Of a DNA stretch of 27,940 nt, positions 1 through 6,540 are shown piece by piece. This DNA is from Bacteroidales bacterium UBA5072 (GTDB taxonomy: Bacteria > Bacteroidota > Bacteroidia > Bacteroidales > UBA10428), in NCBI GenBank assembly GCA_002415855.1, contig DIAS01000181.1, positions 1-27,940 on the forward strand, written 5' to 3'. The position numbers and the translations under genes were made by a program. Positions within the stretch are counted from its first letter, which is position 1. Each line of letters begins with the position of its first letter. The notes beneath the pieces were generated by a model. It saw only the letters and a program-made list of their open reading frames with translations, was not told where the DNA came from and made no database searches.

Positions 1-45
1 GCCTAGATGCCTAGAAGCCTAGATACCTAGAAGCCTAAAAGCCTT
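1..45. repeat. Octamer tandem array at window edge
   Basis: Five and a half units of about 8 bp (consensus GCCTAGAW, first unit GCCTAGAT) lie just downstream of the stop codon of the thioredoxin/thioredoxin-reductase gene. The array may continue beyond the left edge. It resembles the 7-bp arrays elsewhere in the window but has an 8-bp period. It is non-coding as far as can be seen. Confidence 0.75.
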
Positions 46-49
46 CATC

Positions 50-1321
50 CTAATTATCCAGCTCTTTCGTAATATTTATTGCTGCAATAGTTCCATCGGC
101 GATGGCAGTAGTGATCTGCCTGTATTTCTTGCTTCTTACATCCCCAACTGCATATATTCCATCGACGCTGGCATGCATGTCCTCATCTGTTTTTATGTAC
201 CCCCAGTTATCGATCTCCAGTTTTCCACCGAGCAGATCAATATTGGGTTTTAAACCCACAAAAATAAACACACCATCAACAGACAATTCTTTTAGCTTGC
301 CTGTTTCCAGGTCCTGCAAAGAGACAATCATTTTATCTCCCTTGCGGGTGAATGACCTGGGCTCATGGCGGAACAAAACCTCCACCCGGGGATTCGCGAG
401 TAATTTCTCCTGGGCCTGTTTATTAGCCTGGAACTTTTCAAATTGATGGACAACCGTTAGCTTTGAGGCAAACCGGGTGATGAATTCCGCTTCTTCTACC
501 GCTGAATTGCCGCCTCCAATGACCATCACTTCTTTATCACCGTAATACTTGGCATCACAGGTGGCACAATAGGATATCCCATTCCCTTTAAATTCCTTTT
601 CCCCGGGAACATTCAAATAATTAGGAGAGGTCCCGGTGGCCACGATGATCTTTTTTGCCAGGACGGTTTCATACTCATCTATCACAATTTCCTTTTTCTC
701 AAGGTCAACTCGCGTGACATCCACGGCGACTTTAAATTCACTTCCACATTTTTTGGTTTGTTCCGACATGTTGTGTGAAAGCAGGTAACCGGGTTGAGGA
801 TCAATAAAACCTGGGTAATTGGATACCTGGTGCGTAAGGCTGACATGTCCGCCCGGCAGGCCGGTATCGATCAGCACGGTGTTAATGCGGGCCTGGCAGA
901 GATATAGCCCGGCTGTTAGTCCCCCTGGTCCGCTGCCAATAATGGCCACATCATAGGGTGTGGTAAACGGCTTGATCCGGCTCCTGATCTTATTGACCTT
1001 ATCGGCGGGGAGCAAAGCGTTAAGGTTGTGCATTATTTCGGAGCGCTTGATGCCGCCGCTAAGCCGGATTCCTGTTTCATGACCCTTGTTGAAAAAGATC
1101 AGGGTCGGTGAACTGTAGACACCAAGTTTCTCAGCCAGATCACGATTCTGCTGACGAAATACCTTCAGAAACCTGATGTCCTCACCATAAAGGGTTTCCA
1201 GCGATTCAAATTTGGGCGCAAGTGCCTCGCAAGGAGGACATTCGCTTGAATAGAAGTCAAGAACAACCTTGTCGGCCTTCAGTACTTCCTGTTCGAATTC
1301 TGCACTTACTATTTCTTTCAT
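50..1321 (-). CDS. Thioredoxin-thioredoxin reductase fusion
   Basis: This is a 423-residue flavoprotein fused to its own substrate domain. Residues 1-105 form a thioredoxin fold with active site C28-P-P-C31, not the usual CGPC. Residues 121-423 form an NADPH-dependent thioredoxin reductase with a GSGPGG FAD motif near 129, redox pair C252-A-T-C255, a GGGNSA NADPH motif near 269 and a C-terminal FAD motif (VGD). The order is the reverse of mycobacterial-type TrxB-Trx fusions. The longer start at 1360 adds 13 residues encoded by a heptamer array (1337-1371). The ATG at 1321 gives a normal thioredoxin N-terminus (MKEIVSAEFE) and is preferred. It is the last gene of a minus-strand run behind a radical SAM maturase, so it may supply reducing power for Cys chemistry there. 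The CPPC motif suggests an altered redox potential (inference). A housekeeping TrxR role is the alternative. Confidence 0.93.
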   Translation of the reverse strand: MKEIVSAEFEQEVLKADKVVLDFYSSECPPCEALAPKFESLETLYGEDIRFLKVFRQQNRDLAEKLGVYSSPTLIFFNKGHETGIRLSGGIKRSEIMHNLNALLPADKVNKIRSRIKPFTTPYDVAIIGSGPGGLTAGLYLCQARINTVLIDTGLPGGHVSLTHQVSNYPGFIDPQPGYLLSHNMSEQTKKCGSEFKVAVDVTRVDLEKKEIVIDEYETVLAKKIIVATGTSPNYLNVPGEKEFKGNGISYCATCDAKYYGDKEVMVIGGGNSAVEEAEFITRFASKLTVVHQFEKFQANKQAQEKLLANPRVEVLFRHEPRSFTRKGDKMIVSLQDLETGKLKELSVDGVFIFVGLKPNIDLLGGKLEIDNWGYIKTDEDMHASVDGIYAVGDVRSKKYRQITTAIADGTIAAINITKELDN

Positions 1322-1336
1322 GGTTAAATGGTTTTT

Positions 1337-1371
1337 GGTGACTGGTGACTTGTCACTCATTACTCGTTACT
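1337..1371. repeat. Heptamer tandem array, 5 units
   Basis: Exactly five 7-bp units with consensus NRTNACT on the plus strand (first two are GGTGACT, the last is CGTTACT). The array spans the end of the radical SAM gene, whose stop at 1353 lies inside it, and the spurious upstream start of the thioredoxin-reductase gene at 1360. The final residues of the maturase (about VTSNE) are therefore repeat-encoded. Confidence 0.85.
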
Positions 1372-2669
1372 GCAGCATACAGTGAAATTCCCAATTCAAG
1401 CAACTCCTTCACCGGTCTGCAATCCGGCGCGAGCAGGTTCTTCTCCCTGTTATAGGCCACGCTGGCACAACCACCACCGCAAGCCAGCCTAAGGTTACAG
1501 GTTTTGCATGCCCCGATGCTGAATACATCGCGTTGCTGCCACAGATCAATTTCCGGCTTCTTTAATTCCACGTTGGGAAAGAAAGTTCCCAACTCCTCTC
1601 CGGGTTTTCCCACGGTGGCTGTACAGGAATAGATTCTGCCCGTATGATCAAACGCCCATTCGGTTTTACAGCCCGGACATGAATCAAAAAGCGGGTCTGG
1701 CAATTCACTGTTTTCAAACAGGAACTTAGATACGGAATAGGCAGGTTTGTGGAAATCGAGCAAATGTGGATGTTTCAGTACCAGATCATAAAGATCCCTA
1801 TAAAGTTCAATCCTGGAATAAAGCCTGGCCTGTTCAGACTGGCAAAAATGAAGCTCGTAATTGCGCCCCAGCTGTGTTTTAAACTGGGGGGAGGAAGTCC
1901 AGCCCTTTTCAATGGCCAATTCAGCCAGCAAGGGTAGCGATGCGATATTGTCGCGGTCCAGAACCACTCTCAGGTTCACCGGCAAGCCGGCTTGAAGTGC
2001 TGCATCAATTCCTTTTACAACGTTGCTGAAAGTTCCACTGCCTCCTTTAAGCGGTCGACGGCTGTTATGAACCTCTTCGGGACCATCGAGGGTGACCTGA
2101 ATTTCCCGGATTTTGGTCTGTGATAAAAGGGGTATGCAGTCATGCAAGTTATAGCCATTGGTAACTATAGCCAATTCAAGCTCAAGTTCACTGCACCGGT
2201 GGATGAAAAAGTCCAGGAATTCGATGTTTTGCTGATCGGACAACAAAGGTTCTCCGCCAAAAAGAGTGATGTATTTCTTCCTTCCGGTGAAAGCGGACTG
2301 GATATACCCGAAAAAGGCCCTGGCTACCTGAAGGCTGCTTTCCTTACCCTGTTTCCGGTAACCTTCCTGGTAACAATAAGAACAATTAAAATTGCAGGCA
2401 TAGGTAGGAACATAGAAAAGCTGGATCTCATCGGTATCCCGTGCATCAATAAAATCGATGTATCTTCTGCGGAATTCCTTATCTTCTGCTTCCGGATCCA
2501 CAACATAACCCTTGCTGATGTATTCCGGATCGGTTAAAACAGCTTTACTGATGACCCGTAGGGCTTCTTCCGGTGTGAGAATATCAGCATTCCCCGAGAG
2601 CATATTCACCAGAAAGTATTCATCGGAGTGATGGACCCTGGAGAAAATATTATGCCTGGAAAGCTCCAT
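1353..2669 (-). CDS. Radical SAM/SPASM peptide maturase-like protein
   Basis: This 438-residue protein has the radical SAM CxxxCxxC cluster (C92, C96, C99), a GGEP SAM-binding motif at 138-141 and a C-terminal SPASM domain with eight cysteines (331, 334, 349, 388, 391, 397, 401, 417) that could ligate two auxiliary Fe-S clusters. The N-terminal 45 residues (YFLVNMLSG followed by an acidic stretch) resemble the leader-binding-like N-terminus seen in many SPASM peptide maturases. Such enzymes use a 5'-deoxyadenosyl radical to install crosslinks or thioethers in ribosomal peptides; anaerobic sulfatase maturases are relatives. No sulfatase lies nearby. A 32-codon Cys-rich ORF ends 11 nt upstream, which favours RiPP maturation. 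The exact subfamily and product are not recognised. The stop falls in a heptamer array. Confidence 0.88.
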   Translation of the reverse strand: MELSRHNIFSRVHHSDEYFLVNMLSGNADILTPEEALRVISKAVLTDPEYISKGYVVDPEAEDKEFRRRYIDFIDARDTDEIQLFYVPTYACNFNCSYCYQEGYRKQGKESSLQVARAFFGYIQSAFTGRKKYITLFGGEPLLSDQQNIEFLDFFIHRCSELELELAIVTNGYNLHDCIPLLSQTKIREIQVTLDGPEEVHNSRRPLKGGSGTFSNVVKGIDAALQAGLPVNLRVVLDRDNIASLPLLAELAIEKGWTSSPQFKTQLGRNYELHFCQSEQARLYSRIELYRDLYDLVLKHPHLLDFHKPAYSVSKFLFENSELPDPLFDSCPGCKTEWAFDHTGRIYSCTATVGKPGEELGTFFPNVELKKPEIDLWQQRDVFSIGACKTCNLRLACGGGCASVAYNREKNLLAPDCRPVKELLELGISLYAAVTSNE

Positions 2670-2680
2670 TACAATTTATA

Positions 2681-2779
2681 TCAGTCGTGACAACCGGCGA
2701 TAATTTTGGATGTTTTTGCACAACACTGGGCAACTTTTTGCTTCTTCTGTGATTTTTTTTTCGAAGTCAGTGATTTCAT
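2681..2779 (-). CDS. Candidate Cys/Lys-rich precursor peptide (32 aa)
   Basis: Reading the minus strand, ATG at 2779-2777 opens a 32-codon frame closed by TGA at 2683-2681. The N-terminal half is very basic and polar (7 Lys and 3 Gln in the first 18 residues), like a leader. The C-terminal half reads CCAKTSKIIAGCHD, with three cysteines (19, 20, 30). The ORF ends 11 nt before the start of the radical SAM/SPASM gene, and its ATG abuts a heptamer array, as does the ATG of the epimerase gene at 14470. Precursors of SPASM maturases typically sit in this position. I recognise no family. An ORF this short in A-rich DNA can arise by chance, so only conservation or peptide evidence would settle it. 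Confidence 0.5.
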   Translation of the reverse strand: MKSLTSKKKSQKKQKVAQCCAKTSKIIAGCHD

Positions 2780-2814
2780 GTGAATTATGAATTATAAATT
2801 ATGAATGATGAATT
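2780..2814. repeat. Heptamer tandem array, 5 units
   Basis: Exactly five 7-bp units with consensus ATGAATT (first unit GTGAATT, third ATAAATT). The array lies immediately 5' of the 32-codon ORF on the minus strand and within the 82-nt gap after the methyltransferase stop. Confidence 0.85.
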
Positions 2815-2861
2815 GTTTCTACCAGCTACTTGTTATACAACTATTGTTGCTCATCGCCCAT

Positions 2862-3509
2862 TCATGAACAGCAGCAACATTTCTTTTCTTTTCTGCCAAA
2901 AATAGTAAAACTAACAACTTCAACCTTACCTTTGGCATAAGGTTTACTTTCCTCGAGCATACTGATTTCTGAAAAACCTGCTTTTGAGAGGGTATTCAAG
3001 TACTCCTCGTGTGTCACTGCGCCTGCCCAACATTCAGCCACAGCTGCAGGATCATTTCGGTATTCTTCAGGTACGGGTGTTACGGCATAGATATCGCTGA
3101 CCACAAATCGGCCTCCTTCCTTCAGCATACGGTAAACCTCATCCCATACCTTTTGTTTGTCCCCGGCATGATTGATGGAGCAATTGGAAATCACCAGGTC
3201 GATTATACCGCCCGGGACCGGTATCTTTTCCAGGTCGGATTTCAGAAAGGACACATGAGAGATTTCCAGTTTTTCAGCATTTCTTTTTGCAGTTTCGAGC
3301 ATTCCATCAGCGGCATCAATACCATAAACAAAACCCGTTTCTCCAACGGCTTCTGCCATTCGCAAAACATCTGTCCCCCTGCCGCTGCCCAGGTCAACGC
3401 AGTATTCTCCGGGTCGCGGCTTGGCGTAACCAATGGCTCCGCCACAGGAAAGGCAGCATGATGTATTGGCCAGCTCTGTGTAGCGGAGGTTAATGGATGA
3501 TGTGTCCAT
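2862..3509 (-). CDS. ArsM-like SAM-dependent methyltransferase
   Basis: This 215-residue class I methyltransferase has the SAM motif VDLGSGRGTD (38-47) and an acidic GID motif near 63. It carries the ArsM-type signatures ISNCSINHA (C110) and ECWAGAV (C160), matching the paired As(III)-binding cysteines of arsenite methyltransferases. The N-terminus has SCCLSC (C18, C19, C22), also ArsM-like. ArsM enzymes methylate trivalent arsenic using SAM and thiol or thioredoxin reductants. The protein is short for the family (usually about 260-380 residues), and its C-terminus ends in four consecutive cysteines (211-214) plus Ser, a possible extra soft-metal site. No ArsR-type regulator is visible. It is the first gene of the run with the Cys-rich peptide, radical SAM and Trx-TrxR genes. 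A peptide or other thiol substrate is an alternative. Confidence 0.8.
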   Translation of the reverse strand: MDTSSINLRYTELANTSCCLSCGGAIGYAKPRPGEYCVDLGSGRGTDVLRMAEAVGETGFVYGIDAADGMLETAKRNAEKLEISHVSFLKSDLEKIPVPGGIIDLVISNCSINHAGDKQKVWDEVYRMLKEGGRFVVSDIYAVTPVPEEYRNDPAAVAECWAGAVTHEEYLNTLSKAGFSEISMLEESKPYAKGKVEVVSFTIFGRKEKKCCCCS

Positions 3510-3525
3510 AGTTTACAATTTGCCA

Positions 3526-3557
3526 CAAATATATATAAATCTAGATATGTTTATATA
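3526..3557 (-). promoter_or_regulatory. Possible promoter and inverted repeat upstream of the ArsM-like gene
   Basis: On the minus strand, TATATTTG (3533-3526) matches the Bacteroidota -7 element TAnnTTTG and would start transcription about 10 nt before the methyltransferase ATG. An 8-bp inverted repeat, TATATAAA (3532-3539) and TTTATATA (3550-3557) with a 10-nt spacer, overlaps its upstream side and could be an operator. No clear -33 TTG is seen, and the region is AT-rich. Confidence 0.35.
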
Positions 3558-3608
3558 ATGTTTTGTTTAGAATGAGTTTAAATTAGGTTTGGTACTATCC
3601 GGCTAAAT

Positions 3609-4964
3609 CTAAAACGTCATCGTAAAAACAGTTTCCACCTCGGGTTCCGAATGAGCGGTTATGGTGGCATTATGCAGTCGCAGGATCTGTTTGGAAAGAC
3701 TCAGTCCGATTCCGGATCCTGAAGGCTTGGTAGTGAAAAACGGAATGAAGATTTTATCGAGCACATCTTTCAGGATGCCGGGCCCGTTGTCGATCACCTG
3801 CAAAGTGATCCTGCCCCTTTTGTTTACAAAGGCGAGCAGTTCTATTTTCCCCTGAGGCCGGCCATTTAAGGCATGCAGAGCATTTTTCAGCAGGTTGATC
3901 AGAACCTGCTCAATCAGCTGGTCGTCTGCCGTGAATTCGAGACTTTCGGGATCAACCTGCACGACAAACTCGAATCCGCAGCTCCTGATTTCATCTTCCA
4001 TAAGTTTCTCGATGTTGCTGAACAACTCCCGGATGCTGCATTGCCTGAAATTGGGCTTGGGTATCCGGGTCAGGTTGCGGTATGTGTTCACAAAATGCAG
4101 AAGGCCGGTACTTCGTTTGTTGATGGTCTGCAGTGCCTCCTGTATCTCACCTACAGATTCACGGTCGATCTGAAGCGACTCCCCGTTTCCCTGTGCTACC
4201 ATTCCTTTGAGCATCAGGTCGAGTGTTGAGGACAACGAAGCGATCGGTGTTATCGAATTCATGATCTCATGGGTAAGGACCCTGATGAGTTTCTGCCACG
4301 CTTCTGTTTCCTGTTCTTCGAGCACATTCTGGATATCCTTGATCGTGACCAGGTAAATGAGCTTGTCCTTTACCTTGATGGTTGAAGCATAAATGGCCAG
4401 TTGCAGGATATCATCCTCGAACTGTACTTTCACCAGCTTGTTTTCACCCGGCTTTATGCTCAGCAATGTATGTACAAGCTCCGGGCTGAGGGTTTCAAGC
4501 GATTTTATGTTACGGATACTGGCCAGTTGGAACAGCTTTTTAGCGGTTTTGTTGATCAGTTCAATATTACCGTCCGCACTGTACGCGATCACGCTTACGT
4601 CTATATTCTGTACGATGGTTTGCAGGTAATGGAAACTTTCTTCCTTTTCAGCACGAACCTTTTGGAAATCCTGCATTACTTCATTAAACGCCTTATTCAG
4701 CTCGTTGAACGTTCCGCCCATTCCTTCAATCTGGAATGACCTGGTGAATTCGGAAAACCGGATCGATTGCAGAAAGCTGGTAAGTTCCCGGTTGGTCTTA
4801 TCCAGGAAGCGGATCATGGAGGCGACCTGAAAAATCACAACAACTGCCACTATGACAGGTGCAATAAACAGGTTGGATTTCAGCGTGTAAAAAAGCAGAT
4901 AAATGGTCGCAGCCAGCAGGATGACACGAACAATAATATTAACCCTGTAGTTTCTAAAACCCAT
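3609..4964 (-). CDS. NtrB/NtrY-like sensor histidine kinase
   Basis: This 451-residue protein has two N-terminal membrane helices (about 10-28 and 33-52), a HAMP/linker-like segment, a PAS-like domain (about 110-215), a DHp domain with phospho-acceptor H232 in LTHEIMNSITPI, and a HATPase domain with N-box (NLLKNALHAL), DNGPG and GSGIGLSLSKQ motifs. It lacks a sizeable periplasmic loop, so it probably senses a membrane or cytoplasmic signal. The ATG at 4964 overlaps the stop of the sigma-54 activator gene by 11 nt, which indicates translational coupling and a cognate pair. The TTG at 4973 is a weaker start. It likely phosphorylates the upstream-encoded regulator to control the divergent efflux operon. 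Confidence 0.93.
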   Translation of the reverse strand: MGFRNYRVNIIVRVILLAATIYLLFYTLKSNLFIAPVIVAVVVIFQVASMIRFLDKTNRELTSFLQSIRFSEFTRSFQIEGMGGTFNELNKAFNEVMQDFQKVRAEKEESFHYLQTIVQNIDVSVIAYSADGNIELINKTAKKLFQLASIRNIKSLETLSPELVHTLLSIKPGENKLVKVQFEDDILQLAIYASTIKVKDKLIYLVTIKDIQNVLEEQETEAWQKLIRVLTHEIMNSITPIASLSSTLDLMLKGMVAQGNGESLQIDRESVGEIQEALQTINKRSTGLLHFVNTYRNLTRIPKPNFRQCSIRELFSNIEKLMEDEIRSCGFEFVVQVDPESLEFTADDQLIEQVLINLLKNALHALNGRPQGKIELLAFVNKRGRITLQVIDNGPGILKDVLDKIFIPFFTTKPSGSGIGLSLSKQILRLHNATITAHSEPEVETVFTMTF

Positions 4965-6339
4965 ATTTTTCAATCCTGCGATACAATGATGTTCTTGTAA
5001 GGCCTAATTCCTGTGCGGCCTGTGATATATTACCCTGGTTTTGCTTCATGACCTTCTCGATGATCTGTCTTTCTATTTCATCGAGGTTATAGGTTTCAAA
5101 TTCGAGTTCGCCTGACTTTTTGCGTGGCGTTGACAGGATGAAATCCTCGGGTTCGAGAGAAGGGGTTTCAGTCATGATTACCGCTCTTTCAATGGCATGC
5201 TGCAACTCGCGAACATTGCCCGGCCACGCATAGTGCATCAGCTTCTTAAGTGCGGCAGCGGTAATTCCCCTGAGCGACTTCCGGTATTTTTTCGAATAGA
5301 TCTTCAGAAAATGATTGGAGAGCAATTCAATATCATCGCCTCGTTCACGCAAAGGAGGCAGGTGTATTTCAACCGTATTGATCCTGTACAGCAGATCCTG
5401 TCGGAAAAGATTGTTGCTTACCGTTTCGTAAAGATCGCTGTTGGTGGCACAGATCAGCCGCACATCTACCGGGACAGGCCGGTTTGCCCCAACCCGGGTT
5501 ACCTCCCGGCGTTCAATTACCGTAAGTATCTTTGACTGCAAAGGCAATGGCAGGTTCCCGATTTCATCAAGGAAAAGCGTCCCCTTGGAAGATATTTCAA
5601 ACCTGCCGGGCTTTTCTTTCTTGGCATCGGTAAAGGCACCTCTTTCATGGCCAAACAGCTCACTTTCAAACAAGGTGTCACTGAGCGATCCCAGGTCAAC
5701 ACTGATGAATACTTCGTCACGCCGGGGTGAATTGCGGTGCAGGGCACGTGCTACCAGCTCCTTTCCTGTGCCGTTCTCACCAAGTATCAGAACATTGGCA
5801 TCCGTTTGTGCAACTTTTTTAATGGTATTGAAAACATCCTGCATTTTTTGTGAGTTGCCGACAAAATCGGTAAACGGTTGGTCCATTACAGCGCTCATTT
5901 CTTTCTGCTTGGCTCTCAGGTCATTGGCCTCGAGCCTCGAACGCCTGAGTTTGATGGATGACGATATAGTAGCCAGCAGCTTTTCATTCTGCCAGGGTTT
6001 CAGCACAAAATCAGTTGCACCGGATTTAATGGCCTTCACTGCCCTTTCCGCATCACCGTATGCCGTTATGAAGACAACAACGGCCTGGGGATCGATCTCC
6101 AGAATACGGCCCAGCCAGTCAAAACCTTCCTGACCGCTGATAGCATCCTTGTTGAAATTCATGTCGAGCAGGATCATGTCGAAGCTCTCTTTTTCAAGCA
6201 ATTCGGGTATCTTCTGAGGATTGTTCAGGGTCGTCAGCTTTTCAACATGGGGTTTCAGCAAAAGTTTCAATGCAAATAATATATCCTCGTTATCATCAAC
6301 AGCTAGAATATTTCCGGTCTTTTCGCTCATGGTATTCAT
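4954..6339 (-). CDS. NtrC-family sigma-54 response regulator
   Basis: This 461-residue protein has a receiver domain (10-125; phospho-acceptor D59 in MILLDMNF, K114 in VLKPW). The AAA+ sigma-54 activation domain (about 157-395) has Walker A GENGTGKE (187-194), the sigma-54-contacting GAFTDA loop (234-239, complete), Walker B LFLDEIG and the arginine-finger region. A Fis-type helix-turn-helix follows at about 420-458 (ISQAAQELGLTRTSLYRRI). All catalytic features are intact. Its C-terminus overlaps the sensor kinase gene, and it is divergent from the adaptor/ATPase/TolC operon, whose upstream region contains a -24/-12 promoter and a palindrome. The activator most likely works there. ATGs at 6339 and 6330 are both possible starts. 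Confidence 0.96.
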   Translation of the reverse strand: MNTMSEKTGNILAVDDNEDILFALKLLLKPHVEKLTTLNNPQKIPELLEKESFDMILLDMNFNKDAISGQEGFDWLGRILEIDPQAVVVFITAYGDAERAVKAIKSGATDFVLKPWQNEKLLATISSSIKLRRSRLEANDLRAKQKEMSAVMDQPFTDFVGNSQKMQDVFNTIKKVAQTDANVLILGENGTGKELVARALHRNSPRRDEVFISVDLGSLSDTLFESELFGHERGAFTDAKKEKPGRFEISSKGTLFLDEIGNLPLPLQSKILTVIERREVTRVGANRPVPVDVRLICATNSDLYETVSNNLFRQDLLYRINTVEIHLPPLRERGDDIELLSNHFLKIYSKKYRKSLRGITAAALKKLMHYAWPGNVRELQHAIERAVIMTETPSLEPEDFILSTPRKKSGELEFETYNLDEIERQIIEKVMKQNQGNISQAAQELGLTRTSLYRRIEKYGF

Positions 6340-6356
6340 GTATTGTTTCGTCTAAA

Positions 6357-6364
6357 CAAATGTA
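6357..6364 (-). promoter_or_regulatory. Possible -7 box for the regulator gene
   Basis: The minus strand carries TACATTTG, an exact TAnnTTTG match, 17 nt before the ATG at 6339. No convincing -33 element is seen. The inverted repeat TTGTTT-N5-AAACAA (6343-6359) overlaps it and could allow autoregulation. Confidence 0.3.
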
Positions 6365-6399
6365 ATTAATTTGTCCGTTTTCGTACGGCACCTGTTTCA

Positions 6400-6413
6400 A
6401 ATTTGTACAAATT
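6400..6413. promoter_or_regulatory. Palindromic candidate enhancer (UAS) for the sigma-54 activator
   Basis: AATTTGTACAAATT is a perfect 14-bp palindrome centred about 94 nt upstream of the predicted start site of the efflux operon, a typical distance for NtrC-type enhancers. The same half-site appears again as ACAAAT-N7-ATTTGT at 6356-6374. This suggests two binding sites, one of which overlaps the regulator's own promoter. Confidence 0.5.
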
Positions 6414-6473
6414 AATTGACAAGTATTGTTTAAAAATATGAATAATTAGTTGTATTTTAACTGCTTATTAGAA

Positions 6474-6490
6474 TTGGCATAATTCATGCT
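6474..6490 (+). promoter_or_regulatory. Sigma-54 (-24/-12) promoter
   Basis: TTGGCATAATTCATGCT matches the consensus yTGGCACrN4TTGCw. The invariant GG (6476-6477) and GC (6488-6489) are present with exactly 10 nt between them. Deviations are T for C at the sixth consensus base and A for the first T of TTGC. Transcription would start near 6501, about 40 nt before the adaptor ATG. The divergent sigma-54 activator gene supports the call. Confidence 0.7.
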
Positions 6491-6540
6491 AAATTATGTT
6501 AAATTTTTAATTTCAATCACAGCCTATTTTGCAAGTGCTT

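Noticed and set aside
3009..3461. 150-codon plus-strand ORF opposite the methyltransferase
   Set aside because: It is antisense to a gene with clear SAM and ArsM motifs, and its own translation shows no recognisable domain.
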